Origin: Tubiluchus corallicola
Lineage: Eukaryota; Priapulida; Priapulimorpha; Priapulimorphida; Tubiluchidae
Reading direction: 5' to 3'
NCBI GenBank assembly: GCA_030141605.1
Contig: JAQGDQ010000216.1
Span: 1 to 64,000, forward strand
DNA: 64,000 nt
Position numbers and translations under genes: made by a program. Shown here piece by piece: positions 30,526-40,017 of this stretch. Position 1 is the stretch's first letter. Each line of letters begins with the position of its first letter. The notes under the pieces are model-generated. The model worked only from the letters and a program-made list of their open reading frames with translations, searched no databases and was not told the origin of the DNA.

Positions 30526-30657
30526 AAGACCTCGTGCCGATGATACCATAAATCGGATCAGAAGAGAAAGCACCTTACCCTGTCGGGAATATGCAGATTT
30601 TCTCTTTTCTTACTCTTTGCTCCGCCCCTTTCTGCACTACTATATAACCATCACTCT

Positions 30658-31581
30658 TTAGACTGAGACAAAGTGCTCCGGAACTATTTTACTCTCTCCA
30701 TGCCAGCGATATGCTGATAAACTCCCGGTCGTTCCCACACAACTATCGACACAGCAAATATTATTTTGCAACATTAACGGTTCCGGCAGGCAGTAGTGCC
30801 CAACAAACAGGGGTGGCTTATCTTCTTTATAAGGGGTAAATGAGGGAGCCAGCTCTTTGGGAACGGTATACTTTGGCAGGGTGAACCTATTCCCAAAAGC
30901 AAGCTCGTGAAAAGACTTATTATCAGGACTCTCCCACCAGTTCATCCTAAATCTTTTTACTATAATACCGTTACTGTCCCTCAAAACCAGATCTTGCGGA
31001 CAGTTAAATTCTAAGCCTTTTAACACCCTATGTATACTTCTTATTACAGAATACTGCTCCCCATTATAAAGTTTGTAAATGTACTTCTTCTTTAGCTTCC
31101 CTTTTGGTAAGTTTCTTTTTATAATGTTAATATCTTCATCATTCCAGTATGCATGAGAAATCCTTATTCCGTCAAGCTCAAGAAAAAGAGGAATAGCTCT
31201 TAGCCACTTCAGGTATGATTCCCACTCTTTACTGCAGGACTTAAACTGCTCATGTGTCTTTTTCAGTTGATTTGTATTAAATGAAGCATGCTCTTTTATA
31301 TGAAACTTGTAAGAGACTCTGACATCATATAATATTGCAGAATACTCATGGTTTCCTAAAACAGCCTGTGCATTACCATGATCCATCATTGATCTTATAA
31401 TATGCAATGTTTCCCTTATCTCATCTCCGCGATTTATATAATCCCCAACAAAGACAGCCTGCCGGGACGGATGCCCCCATACACCTCTCCGATTTTTATA
31501 GCCCACCTTTTTCAGTAGTTTTTTTAGAAGCGAAGCATGTCCGTGAACATCGCCTATTATATCGTAGAAAGGAGTGCTCAT
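30658..31581 (-). CDS. Cytosolic metallophosphoesterase (PrpE/ApaH-like)
   Basis: A 307-residue protein with the bacterial Ser/Thr-phosphatase/Ap4A-hydrolase motifs: FYDIIGDVHGHASLLKKLL (metal Asp and His at residues 11 and 13), FVGDYINRGDE (about 48-58), VLGNHEYSAI (about 79) and a late histidine in FVGHYCLPEP. There is no signal peptide. It may act on dinucleoside polyphosphates or phosphoproteins; the substrate is undecided. Not followed by a partner gene: repeat copy E lies just upstream of its start. Confidence 0.85.
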   Translation of the reverse strand: MSTPFYDIIGDVHGHASLLKKLLKKVGYKNRRGVWGHPSRQAVFVGDYINRGDEIRETLHIIRSMMDHGNAQAVLGNHEYSAILYDVRVSYKFHIKEHASFNTNQLKKTHEQFKSCSKEWESYLKWLRAIPLFLELDGIRISHAYWNDEDINIIKRNLPKGKLKKKYIYKLYNGEQYSVIRSIHRVLKGLEFNCPQDLVLRDSNGIIVKRFRMNWWESPDNKSFHELAFGNRFTLPKYTVPKELAPSFTPYKEDKPPLFVGHYCLPEPLMLQNNICCVDSCVGTTGSLSAYRWHGESKIVPEHFVSV

Positions 31582-31605
31582 TCAGCCTTCAAAATTAAAG
31601 TGTAA

Positions 31606-31733
31606 GACCTTTGCAAAACCCATCTTCTTATTAATATTTTCATCAAAATCCTCTTCAAAGCCTCCATTTATACTAGCAAACCGGGAAGCGCTAAGTTTTT
31701 CTCATACTGGACTAAACTCTTACCCTTGCCTTT
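31606..31733 (+). repeat. Interspersed repeat family 1, copy E
   Basis: Starts AGACCTTTGCAAAACCC, followed by CTTATTAATATTTTCATC and AAAATCCTCTTC, which match copies A and D closely. The right end (GGACTAAACTCTTACCCTTG) is diverged. It fills the gap between the phosphoesterase and the symporter gene. Confidence 0.7.
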
Positions 31734-31781
31734 CGATCTATTAAAATGGCTTTTTTATTCATTTGGCATACTTAATAAACA

Positions 31782-33401
31782 CTACCACCAGATTGTGTAA
31801 AAAAAGATTAGTACTACAGATATTATTATTGCGCCAATATTAAATCCCTTTGAGGTTTTGAAATACTCCTTTTTTATTTGTACCCCTTTGAGTTCATCCG
31901 TGCTTGATTCCAGCAAGCTTAATACCACCAATACAGAGGAAAGAATAAGAAAAACGATACCCATCCTATCCATAAACGGCAGGTCAGGCAGTAGAGACCT
32001 GAAAGTAAAGCCAAGAGGAATAGTGATGATTGCCGTAATAAGTGCCGCATTTGCTTTCGCTTTTTTCCAAAACATCCCGAAACCGAAAATTGCCAGTATG
32101 CCAGGAGTTATCATTCCGGTAAAATCCTGAATGAACTGAAATGCCTGATCCAATCCGCCCAAAAGCGGCCTTGCCACAAAAACTGCAATAGTAAGCGATG
32201 CAAGCGATGTGATTCGCCCTACCTTTACCAGCTTAACAGAATCGGCACCTTTATCAATATGTTTTCTGTAAATGTCCATCGTAAAGATTGTTGAGGTAGA
32301 ATTAAGCATTGAGGCTAAAGAAGACACTATTGCTGCAACCAATGCAGCAAAACAGATCCCTTTAATACCTGTTGGGACAAATGTTTGTAACAGCCACGGG
32401 TAGGCCTTATCGGATGGCTCTATCACTACTGAAGTATCTGTTGTGAGTAGGTAGGCCGCAATACCGGGGATCACCACAATAAGGGGCATCAACAGTTTAA
32501 GGAACCCTGCAAATATCATCCCCTTCTGAGCTTCATCCACACTTTTTGCAGCCAGCCCACGCTGTATTATATACTGGTTAAACCCAAAATAGGCAAGATT
32601 GGCTACCCACATTCCACCTACGAGCACAGCTATGCCAGGCAGATCAAGATACGCATCCTTTACTCCGCCTCCTCCGTCAGGAATCATCATTTCTCCTTTT
32701 TTCAATATCATATTGAATTTTTCAGGAGCATTTTTCACCAACTCCATAAAGCCTGATAGCGGGCCACTGGACCCAAATTGTTCGGCAACTGCACTAAGAG
32801 CTAGCCACGTTGTAATAAGCCCACCTACAACCAGAAACAACACCTGTATAACATCTGTCCATGCAACAGCTTTCAGCCCCCCATAAATAGAGTAAAGAGC
32901 AGCAAATAGTGCTAAACCTATAATGCCATATATCAAATGGACACCCATTATAGTCTTCAACGCAATTGCTCCCAGGTACATTACTGATGTGAGGTTGACA
33001 AATACATATACCAGTATCCAGAACCCGGCCAAAGCAACCCTTACCCTGCTATCATAGCGCATCTCCAAAAACTGGGGCATTGTATAAATCTTCTTATCAA
33101 GAAAAATAGGAAGCAGGTACTTCCCTACCAGTATCAATGTTATCGCTCCCATCCACTCATACGATGCTATGCCCAAGCCTATAGCAAAACCAGAACCAGA
33201 CATGCCTATAAACTGCTCTGCAGATATGTTTGCAGCTATTACAGAAGCTCCAATAGCCCACCAGGGTAACGCCTTACTCGCAAGGAAATAGTCCTCCGCA
33301 TCTTTCTTATGGCCCTTCTTTTCCCGGGAAACCCACAGGCCCATCCCTAAAATTACAACGCCATAAATTACAAAGGCAAAATAATCCCAAAATGTAAACA
33401 T
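31782..33401 (-). CDS. Sodium/solute symporter (SSS/SGLT family)
   Basis: A 539-residue inner membrane protein with about fourteen transmembrane helices. The SSS pattern is clear: the unwound-helix region NISAEQFIGMSGSGFAIG (about 58-75), YSIYGGLKAVAWTDVIQVL (the family signature, about 167-185) and GLDQAFQFIQDFTGMITPGI (about 416-435). It couples sodium entry to uptake of a sugar or similar solute. It lies 102 bp downstream of galK on the same strand, so galactose is a natural guess for the substrate, though family members also move other sugars. Confidence 0.92.
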   Translation of the reverse strand: MFTFWDYFAFVIYGVVILGMGLWVSREKKGHKKDAEDYFLASKALPWWAIGASVIAANISAEQFIGMSGSGFAIGLGIASYEWMGAITLILVGKYLLPIFLDKKIYTMPQFLEMRYDSRVRVALAGFWILVYVFVNLTSVMYLGAIALKTIMGVHLIYGIIGLALFAALYSIYGGLKAVAWTDVIQVLFLVVGGLITTWLALSAVAEQFGSSGPLSGFMELVKNAPEKFNMILKKGEMMIPDGGGGVKDAYLDLPGIAVLVGGMWVANLAYFGFNQYIIQRGLAAKSVDEAQKGMIFAGFLKLLMPLIVVIPGIAAYLLTTDTSVVIEPSDKAYPWLLQTFVPTGIKGICFAALVAAIVSSLASMLNSTSTIFTMDIYRKHIDKGADSVKLVKVGRITSLASLTIAVFVARPLLGGLDQAFQFIQDFTGMITPGILAIFGFGMFWKKAKANAALITAIITIPLGFTFRSLLPDLPFMDRMGIVFLILSSVLVVLSLLESSTDELKGVQIKKEYFKTSKGFNIGAIIISVVLIFFYTIWW

Positions 33402-33503
33402 CCTTACTATAATTTAAAAAATTTAACTCCGCATAACAGTGTCGCTAAGTCACTTCAAACCGCTTTATCTGCATAAGCTGCTGCAGAGTTACACTACTTG
33501 AGG

Positions 33504-34667
33504 TTATTCAGCTATTCTACACCCTCCATTACCAGTCTCAGCAACATAAAACATGGGCGCAAGGCCTGTCTGTGCTTCATAGTTTCTCCCTACCTTTTCG
33601 ATAAAATTGTCAACTTCAGCCTCTTCCACTAAAGATACTGTGCAACCACCAAATCCACCCCCCGTCATACGAGAGCCTATAACTCCATTAATCTTTCGTG
33701 CTTCATCCACCATGGAATCCAGCTCATTACCAGTTACCTCATAGTTGTCCCTAAGTGAATTATGAGACTCATTCATCAATTTTCCAAATTTTTTCAAAGA
33801 GCCTTTCTTAAGCTCTCCCACAGCGCTCTTTGTCCTGTGAATTTCGGAAACTACGTGGCGGGCACGCCTCCTTATTATCTCATCTTCAATTTTACTCTCA
33901 ACATCTAAAAAGTCATTCCAGGAGAGGTCTCCCAGCATATTTATATTTTTAAACGGCTTAATAGCCTCAACTGCAGCTTGGCATTCAGCTACCCTCTTAT
34001 TATACTTACCCGAATCAAGCTTATGAGGACTATTTGTATTGCTTATAATAATTTTCTTCCCGGCAAGGGCAAGAGGGACAAGTTCATAATCCAAGGTACT
34101 GCAATCCAGAAATATCGCATGTTCTTTTTTCCCAAACCCCGAAGCAAACTGATCCATAATTCCACAATTAACCTTTGCAAATTCATGTTCGGCTTTTTGC
34201 CCAATCTTCACTAGATCAATTCTTTCAAGTCCAAATCCATAAACCTCATTAATTGCAACGCATGTAGAAAGCTCCAGCGCGGCTGATGAAGAAAGTCCCG
34301 CTCCACTGGGAACATTTCCATAAAAAAGCATATCAGCTCCCGTTTCAGGTATTAAACCTCTTTTAATAAACTGGGCAATTACTCCCAAAGGATAATTAAC
34401 CCACTTATCATCAAGTGGTAATAGCGCATCTTTTATCGCTATATCACATTCAAAATCCATGTTCAGTGAGGAAAAGCGAAACAGTGGCTGCTTAGTCTTC
34501 CTTATCAGGCAGTATGTCCCAAATGTAAGTGCGCACGGAAGCACAACCCCGCCATTATAATCAGTGTGTTCTCCTATGAGGTTGACACGCCCTGGAGAAA
34601 AAAAAAGAGAGGGTTCTCCCTCCCCATACTTTTCGATAAATTTACTTACTAACTCCCTATTTGTCAT
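33504..34667 (-). CDS. galK: Galactokinase
   Basis: A 387-residue GHMP kinase that phosphorylates galactose at C1. The galactokinase signature GRVNLIGEHTDYNGG is at 26-40, the ATP-binding GNVPSGAGLSSSAALE at 117-132, and the C-terminal GSRMTGGGFGGCTVSLV near 337. The downstream gene is an SSS-family transporter, and an aldose 1-epimerase gene is found 9 kb away. No galT or galE is seen in the window, so the pathway is only partly present here. Confidence 0.96.
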   Translation of the reverse strand: MTNRELVSKFIEKYGEGEPSLFFSPGRVNLIGEHTDYNGGVVLPCALTFGTYCLIRKTKQPLFRFSSLNMDFECDIAIKDALLPLDDKWVNYPLGVIAQFIKRGLIPETGADMLFYGNVPSGAGLSSSAALELSTCVAINEVYGFGLERIDLVKIGQKAEHEFAKVNCGIMDQFASGFGKKEHAIFLDCSTLDYELVPLALAGKKIIISNTNSPHKLDSGKYNKRVAECQAAVEAIKPFKNINMLGDLSWNDFLDVESKIEDEIIRRRARHVVSEIHRTKSAVGELKKGSLKKFGKLMNESHNSLRDNYEVTGNELDSMVDEARKINGVIGSRMTGGGFGGCTVSLVEEAEVDNFIEKVGRNYEAQTGLAPMFYVAETGNGGCRIAE

Positions 34668-34761
34668 GTAATTATTTTATCAATTCAATTCATTACAAGC
34701 TAGCGAATGCTTAGCAGGTAAAGATATAGAATCTTTTTTTTATGCCAAATGGAGCTACAAC

Positions 34762-34781
34762 AACTTATCTTTTGATAAGTT
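34762..34781. promoter_or_regulatory. Palindrome upstream of galK
   Basis: AACTTATC-TTTT-GATAAGTT is a perfect 8-bp inverted repeat with a 4-bp spacer, about 95-115 bp upstream of galK and about 170 bp before the divergent glycosyltransferase gene. Its symmetry suits a dimeric regulator site. It could also be a simple hairpin. Confidence 0.35.
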
Positions 34782-34948
34782 ATTTACATATTTTTGATTT
34801 TCAATTTTTTCTTTGTAACTTTCCACCCTGAAAAAGCAGCGTTGCACTCCTACATCTCGCGGTTAATTAATATCCCTGAAATGCTTACCGTGCTATATTG
34901 GTGCTGTGATTTTTTTGCTTTACATTCTTAAGAATAACAATTTCGAAG

Positions 34949-35683
34949 TTGGACAACTCTCTGATAATAGTAATTCCATGCTACAATGAGTATAACAGAT
35001 TGCCTAAGAGCAGTTTTGAGGGTTTTTTACAACAGCACAGCAATGTCAAGATTCTCTTTTGTGATGATGGCTCTACAGATAAAACTATTGAAGCTCTGAA
35101 TGAAGTTAGGCAGTTTGCTCCCGATAAAGTTTTTATTCACACCCTGAGAAAAAATAGCGGAAAAGCTGAGGCCGTAAGGGAGGGTGTTCTATATTGCTAC
35201 AATAACAATTTTGAGTTCTCCAGAATTGCATATCTTGATGCAGACCTGTCAACCTCTTTAGAAGAGTGTCTGTCTATTAGCAAGAAGATAAACAGCAATA
35301 TCATCTTTGCTTTTGGTTCCAGAATTTTAAAAATAGATACAGATATAAGGAGAAAGTACTACCGCTTTTTAATTGGGAGGTTTTTAGCTACTATCATCTC
35401 CATCCAGTTAGGGGTAACTGTCTATGACTCACAGTGTGGCTGTAAGGTTTTTTGCGCCAGCCTTGCAAAACAGATATTCCAGGAACACTTTATATCAAGA
35501 TGGCTATTCGATGTTGAAATCTTCCATCGTATAATTCGCATATACGGAAAGGAACGGATGCACAAAGTGGCTAAAGAGGTCTCATTAAACCGCTGGATCG
35601 ATACTGATGAATCAAAAGTAAAACTCACATATTTCTTCAGAATCTGGCATGACCTAATTATGATTAGGAAAAGGTACAACTAA
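34949..35683 (+). CDS. Family 2 glycosyltransferase (dolichyl/undecaprenyl-phosphate type)
   Basis: A 244-residue GT-A enzyme beginning at a TTG codon (34949); no ATG fits the conserved N-terminus IIVIPCYNEYNRLP. CDDGSTDKT is at 38-46 and the metal-binding DAD is within AYLDADLSTS (about 93-102). GRFLATIISIQLGVTVYDSQ and the following CGCKVF match the Alg5/DPM1-like group that loads a sugar onto a lipid phosphate carrier. The next gene, which starts immediately after the stop codon, encodes a membrane glycosyltransferase that typically uses such lipid-linked sugars, so the two probably work in series. Confidence 0.88.
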   Translation: MDNSLIIVIPCYNEYNRLPKSSFEGFLQQHSNVKILFCDDGSTDKTIEALNEVRQFAPDKVFIHTLRKNSGKAEAVREGVLYCYNNNFEFSRIAYLDADLSTSLEECLSISKKINSNIIFAFGSRILKIDTDIRRKYYRFLIGRFLATIISIQLGVTVYDSQCGCKVFCASLAKQIFQEHFISRWLFDVEIFHRIIRIYGKERMHKVAKEVSLNRWIDTDESKVKLTYFFRIWHDLIMIRKRYN

Positions 35684-37105
35684 ATGAATAACACCAGATT
35701 AAATAAGATTTTAACAAGTCCGCATTTTTTCACTTTCTCTGTTATAGGACTTATCCTGCTAAGATTAATTTTAAATGCATTCGTCCCGCTAATGGATAAG
35801 ACCGAAGCACGATATGCAGAAATAGCAAGGATAATGGCTGAGACAAACAACTGGATAACACCACAAATAGATTATGGAATCCCATTCCTAGCAAAACCTC
35901 CTTTATCGACATGGTTATCGGCAGGCAGCATAAAAATTTTTGGGGTTAACGAATTTGCAGTAAGATTACCATATCTCTTGCTGAGTATATTAATGATTAT
36001 CCTAATAGGCAAGTATGCAAAACGAAAACATTTGGATTTTTATCTACCCGGGCTTATTTTGTTAATGATCCCTGAGTTTTTATTACATGCAGGAGTGGTC
36101 TCTACTGATACTGCATTGGCTTTTTGTGTAGCTCTCGTGATGCTCTCCTTTTGGGAATCTGTCAATAGCAGACAAAAATACATTTGGAACTATCTTTTTT
36201 TCGCAGGCATTGGGTTGGGGTTGTTAGCTAAGGGGCCTATTGTTGTTATCCTAACACTTCCACCAATTATGCTCTGGTGTGTGCTATTTAAAAAATATAC
36301 CACAGTACTAAAAGCACTCCCTTGGCTTCCAGGCCTCCTGCTCACACTTCTCATCTCGCTCCCTTGGTACTTTCTAGCAGAAATAAAGTCATCAGGATTC
36401 ATAGATTATTTTATTGTTGGAGAACACTTTAAGCGATTTTTCGACTCAAGCTGGAAAGGGGACAGGTATGGATTTCCCAAAATACAGCCTATGGGGATAA
36501 TATGGCTATTTTTACTCTTGGGCGCACTGCCATGGATACAGGTAGTGTTTTTAAAAGCGTGGAAACACAGGCTGAAAATACTAAAAAATGAGTGGGTCGT
36601 TTATCTATTGTTCTGGCTGCTGTGGACACCTCTCTTCTTTACTGTTTCGAAAAGCTTGATCCACCCATATATAATGCCTGTAATGGTTCCTATTGTGCTG
36701 CTGGTAGTTCACTGGTGGAGCGATATTAAGAAAAAGGTGTACCCTGTTTTTATAAGCTTTATATTTCCCGTAACACTCATTATCCTCTTAATAGCAGGAG
36801 CAGTAAATAACAACATTGAGCACTATAGCAATAGCGATAAATATCTAATTGAAAACAACCTAATCTATAATGATTTTAATAGATTATACCACTTTGGGAA
36901 AAAAAGCTATTCAAGCCAGTTTTACAGTAGCGGGAAAATTAAAAATATATCTTCCGCAGCGCTGAGCGAAAAAATAGAACAGAAAGAGGTGCTTAACATA
37001 ATCATAACCCATAGAGATTTTAAAAAACTGCCCGAATCTATTACCAGCGAACTTCTGCCGATAGATTCCAACAGGAAGAAAGGGCTATATAAATTCAGGT
37101 TTTGA
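35684..37105 (+). CDS. ArnT/PMT-like membrane glycosyltransferase
   Basis: A 473-residue polytopic protein of the GT39/ArnT type, with about ten to twelve membrane helices. The first periplasmic loop holds LMDKTEARYAEIARIMAET with the catalytic acidic residue of the family, then FLAKPPLSTWL and EFAVRLP. These enzymes use a polyprenyl-phosphate sugar to decorate lipid A, protein or other glycans at the periplasmic face. Its ATG overlaps no base but directly follows the stop codon of the upstream GT2 gene, which likely makes its donor. The acceptor is unknown. Confidence 0.9.
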   Translation: MNNTRLNKILTSPHFFTFSVIGLILLRLILNAFVPLMDKTEARYAEIARIMAETNNWITPQIDYGIPFLAKPPLSTWLSAGSIKIFGVNEFAVRLPYLLLSILMIILIGKYAKRKHLDFYLPGLILLMIPEFLLHAGVVSTDTALAFCVALVMLSFWESVNSRQKYIWNYLFFAGIGLGLLAKGPIVVILTLPPIMLWCVLFKKYTTVLKALPWLPGLLLTLLISLPWYFLAEIKSSGFIDYFIVGEHFKRFFDSSWKGDRYGFPKIQPMGIIWLFLLLGALPWIQVVFLKAWKHRLKILKNEWVVYLLFWLLWTPLFFTVSKSLIHPYIMPVMVPIVLLVVHWWSDIKKKVYPVFISFIFPVTLIILLIAGAVNNNIEHYSNSDKYLIENNLIYNDFNRLYHFGKKSYSSQFYSSGKIKNISSAALSEKIEQKEVLNIIITHRDFKKLPESITSELLPIDSNRKKGLYKFRF

Positions 37106-37221
37106 AAATTTTGCAGGGTGAAAGATTTTTATTTAGACTGATAAAAAATTTGATAAAACCTGCAGTTCACTAACGTAATTAAATTTAAAAGTAATACTGT
37201 GGTATTAAAATTATAAAACAT

Positions 37222-38646
37222 ATGAACAAAAAGACACATCATCTTTTAAAACTAGCCATTGTTGCACTCCTTATCGTAGTTGTTGGGAATATCTCCGGAT
37301 GCAAACAACCTGAACAAAAAACAAACTTTATAGTTGTTTTTTGTGATGATCTGGGGTTTGGAGACCTGGGATGTTTTGGGCATCCTACCATAAAAACGCC
37401 AACAATTGACAGCCTGGCCTCGGAAGGACAAAAGTGGACAAGTTTTTATGCTGCAGCAAGTGTTTGTACTCCAAGTCGCGCAGGACTTGTAACAGGACGG
37501 TTGCCCATCCGCAACGGAATGTGTGGAAAAAAAAGAGTGCTATTCCCCAACTCAGCGGGAGGCCTTCCACAAAGTGAGATCACCATTGCCAAAGCGCTGA
37601 AGGAAGTCGGCTATTCCACAGCATGTATAGGCAAGTGGCATTTGGGACACTATCTGCCTGAATTCCTCCCCACAAATCATGGCTTCGACTACTATTACGG
37701 TATACCGTACAGTAATGACATGGGTTTGATCCCGGGAATTTCCTTTAAACAAGCTTTCGGAGAGAAGTCCAGACCGGAATTTTTCAATGTACCTTTAATG
37801 AGAAATGAAGATATAATTGAGCAGCCCGCAGAACAAACTACTATAACTAAAAGATACACAGAAGAAACAGTACGCTTTATAGAAGAAAATAAAAATAATC
37901 CATTCTTTATATATTTTGCACACAGCATGGTCCATGTACCACTTTTTTGCTCCGCTGATTTCGTTGGTGTAAGTGAAAGGGGCTTATATGGAGATGTGGT
38001 AGAGGAGATCGACTGGAGTGTAAGACAGATAATGAAAACCCTAAAAAAGAATAATTTGGAGGAAAATACGATGGTGGTATTTACATCCGACAACGGGCCC
38101 TGGCTTACAAGAATGCAACAGGGTGGGTCAAGCGGATTACTAAAAGATGGGAAAGGTACTACTTACGAGGGGGGTGTACGTGTGCCTGCACTATTTTGGT
38201 GGAAAGGCAAAATAGCACCCGGCACAGTTAGTGACATGGGATCTACACTTGACCTGTTCCCAACTATATGCGACATAGCAAATGTTAAAATGCCAAACGA
38301 CAGGATATATGACGGATACAGCCTCACCCCTACTCTTCTAAATGATAAGGAGAGCCCCAGAAAAGAGTTCATCTTTTATCGGAACGACGAGGTGTACGCA
38401 TATAGGAAAGGAAATTACAAAGCTCACTTTACAACAAATAGCGCCTATAAAGGGACAAAACCTGTAAAGCACGATACTCCCCTGCTCTACCACATGGGGC
38501 ACGATCCGTCAGAACAATTTAACATCGCGCATGAGCATCCTGATATAGTGCAGGCGATAATAGAGGAGGTGAAAAATCATCAAAGTACACTAAAGCCGGT
38601 AGAGAATCAAACCATGAAAGTCATACCAAAGCCAGCTAAACATTAG
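37222..38646 (+). CDS. Sulfatase lipoprotein
   Basis: A 474-residue type I sulfatase. The N-terminus is a lipoprotein signal with Cys27 in GNISGC. The FGly-forming motif VCTPSRAGL has its modified Cys at 82, the C-x-P-S-R type that is matured by an anaerobic sulfatase-maturating enzyme or FGE. FCDDLGFGDLGCFG supplies the metal Asp pair, and GKWHLGH and FTSDNGPW are also present. It would remove sulfate from sugars or glycans at the cell surface. The substrate class is not evident; it is a single sulfatase with no carbohydrate-degradation genes other than the DUF1080 pair 3.5 kb away. Confidence 0.94.
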   Translation: MNKKTHHLLKLAIVALLIVVVGNISGCKQPEQKTNFIVVFCDDLGFGDLGCFGHPTIKTPTIDSLASEGQKWTSFYAAASVCTPSRAGLVTGRLPIRNGMCGKKRVLFPNSAGGLPQSEITIAKALKEVGYSTACIGKWHLGHYLPEFLPTNHGFDYYYGIPYSNDMGLIPGISFKQAFGEKSRPEFFNVPLMRNEDIIEQPAEQTTITKRYTEETVRFIEENKNNPFFIYFAHSMVHVPLFCSADFVGVSERGLYGDVVEEIDWSVRQIMKTLKKNNLEENTMVVFTSDNGPWLTRMQQGGSSGLLKDGKGTTYEGGVRVPALFWWKGKIAPGTVSDMGSTLDLFPTICDIANVKMPNDRIYDGYSLTPTLLNDKESPRKEFIFYRNDEVYAYRKGNYKAHFTTNSAYKGTKPVKHDTPLLYHMGHDPSEQFNIAHEHPDIVQAIIEEVKNHQSTLKPVENQTMKVIPKPAKH

Positions 38647-38650
38647 GCTA

Positions 38651-39160
38651 ATTAATTGTCCTTTAGGGATTAACTTTTGTTGGGATCAAAATTTACTATT
38701 TGTATATTTTGATCTGGTATACAATAAAACCCTCTGGAGGCTTAAAAAAAGTGTGCAGCTTGTATTGACGATTATGCAGTTGTTTTTGAAGTAGAATCTT
38801 CTTGATACAAAAGAGACAAAAGTCAAGCGTGTAAAGGGTTTTCTTTTTGCTCTTTTGTCTTGATGCAAAAGAGCAAAAAAATCGAGCCTGTAGTACGTTT
38901 TGATGAAAAACTACGCTGAAGGCTTCACCATCTTCTCAAAATTCGCCATTTGATAAAAGACTCAAGCAGTGAGAAGATTTTTTGCTCCGACTTTTACTGT
39001 TTTTCCACCAAAACCATTTAAGGCCAACTTCTTCTGTTTCGCAGAGTTTGTAGGGTTCATCTGGTTTTGATTTGGCGCTTTTCCTATCATAACCTGCAAG
39101 GTTTTGCACAGAAGTTACAATAACCCTTGTAGTTTAGATCGTTATAATTCGCTAAGTTAA
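38651..39160 (-). repeat. Long inverted repeat family 2, copy 1
   Basis: A stretch of about 0.5 kb without genes, homologous in reverse orientation to 46190-46521 plus 48186-48212. Shared landmarks on the minus strand include TTAGCGAATTATA, GTGCAAAACCTTGCAG, TTATGATAGGAAAA, CTCTGCGAAACAG, TCTTTTGTATCAAGAA and GATCAAAATATACAAATAGT. This copy has about 150 bp of internal sequence, including TTTTGCTCTTTTGCATCAAG repeats, that copy 2 lacks. Short open frames inside it are probably chance. Confidence 0.75.
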
Positions 39161-39303
39161 GCGCTCAACCTTATATTGCTAATATTAAGTAAGTTAAGCT
39201 TAATTTAAGGAGCAGGTAATTAGGATAAAATCTATATTGCTATAAAAAGGATGCTATCCGACAAGATGGAGATACACTACTATATAAAGCAGAGGATTAT
39301 ACA

Positions 39304-39555
39304 CTATAAACTGTTAACGTGTACCCCAAGCTTAGACTTCAGGTTTGACGCTTTGTTTTTATGTATAATGTTCTTCTTTACCAGCTTATCTAAAATTGAC
39401 ACAACTTTTGGGAGCATCTTTTCTGCCTCCCCTTTCTCAGAAGTATTGCGAAGGTCACGAACTGCATTACGCATAGTCTTAGCATAGTACCTATTATGCA
39501 GCCTACGCTTTTCAGACTGCCTTACCCTTTTCTTTGCTGATTGATGATTCGCCAT
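39304..39555 (-). CDS. rpsT: 30S ribosomal protein S20
   Basis: An 83-residue, very basic protein with the S20 N-terminus [20 protein letters not shown] and the following [15 protein letters not shown]. It binds 16S rRNA in the small subunit. Length is normal. It lies 33 bp downstream of a tRNA-Glu gene on the same strand and could be part of the same transcript. Confidence 0.96.
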   Translation of the reverse strand: MANHQSAKKRVRQSEKRRLHNRYYAKTMRNAVRDLRNTSEKGEAEKMLPKVVSILDKLVKKNIIHKNKASNLKSKLGVHVNSL

Positions 39556-39588
39556 AATAAAAAAAAAGATTTTCTTTATTTTAAAAAG

Positions 39589-39660
39589 TAGCCCGTAGGG
39601 GAATCGAACCCCTGTTACCAGGATGAAAACCTGGCGTCCTAACCCCTAGACGAACGGGCC
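39589..39660 (-). tRNA. tRNA-Glu (UUC), copy 1
   Basis: A 72-nt cloverleaf on the minus strand, beginning GGCCCGTTCGTCTAGG. The anticodon stem-loop is CCAGG-TTTTCAT-CCTGG with anticodon TTC, the T arm holds GGTTCGATTCC, and the acceptor stem closes with ACGGGCT plus discriminator A. The 3' CCA is not encoded. It is identical over its full length to the second copy 210 bp upstream. Confidence 0.95.
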
Positions 39661-39798
39661 TTTACTCAATAATAATTTAGTATTGCAAGCCAAACGAATT
39701 GCAAACGGGGTCATAAAAGTAATGTTTTTCCCTCTTCTAAAAAACTTTTACCGACCCTTTTCACAAATTTCATGGCTTTGTGAACACAACACTGTATG

Positions 39799-39870
39799 TA
39801 GCCCGTAGGGGAATCGAACCCCTGTTACCAGGATGAAAACCTGGCGTCCTAACCCCTAGACGAACGGGCC
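39799..39870 (-). tRNA. tRNA-Glu (UUC), copy 2
   Basis: Identical in sequence to the copy at 39589-39660, with the same TTC anticodon and no encoded CCA. The DNA between the two copies is unrelated to the tRNA and shows no other RNA gene. It is the first gene of the tRNA-tRNA-rpsT series on the minus strand. Confidence 0.95.
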
Positions 39871-39935
39871 TAGTAAACGATATTAACAACACTGCAAATA
39901 AAGAAGTTAAAATGCTCCTCTCAAATTTTGCGATG

Positions 39936-39967
39936 CAAAGATAAAAACATATTTATCAAAACAGCAA
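39936..39967 (-). promoter_or_regulatory. Possible promoter of the tRNA-Glu/rpsT unit
   Basis: On the minus strand TATCTTTG (39936-39943) fits TAnnTTTG, with TTG at 39965-39967 at a 21-bp spacing. Transcription would begin near 39929, about 60 nt before the tRNA 5' end. Confidence 0.4.
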
Positions 39968-40017
39968 CAGTTATAGCTATAGAAATTGTATTTTTGGAAA
40001 AAATAAATGGGTTTATG

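Noticed and set aside
38686-38868. A 60-codon minus-strand frame behind the sulfatase gene.
   Set aside because: It is part of repeat family 2 copy 1; the similarity to copy 2 is at the DNA level, with no sign of a conserved protein.
39589-39870. The tandem tRNA-Glu genes as attachment sites of an integrated element.
   Set aside because: There is only 138 bp of plain sequence between them, no integrase nearby, and both genes are complete.
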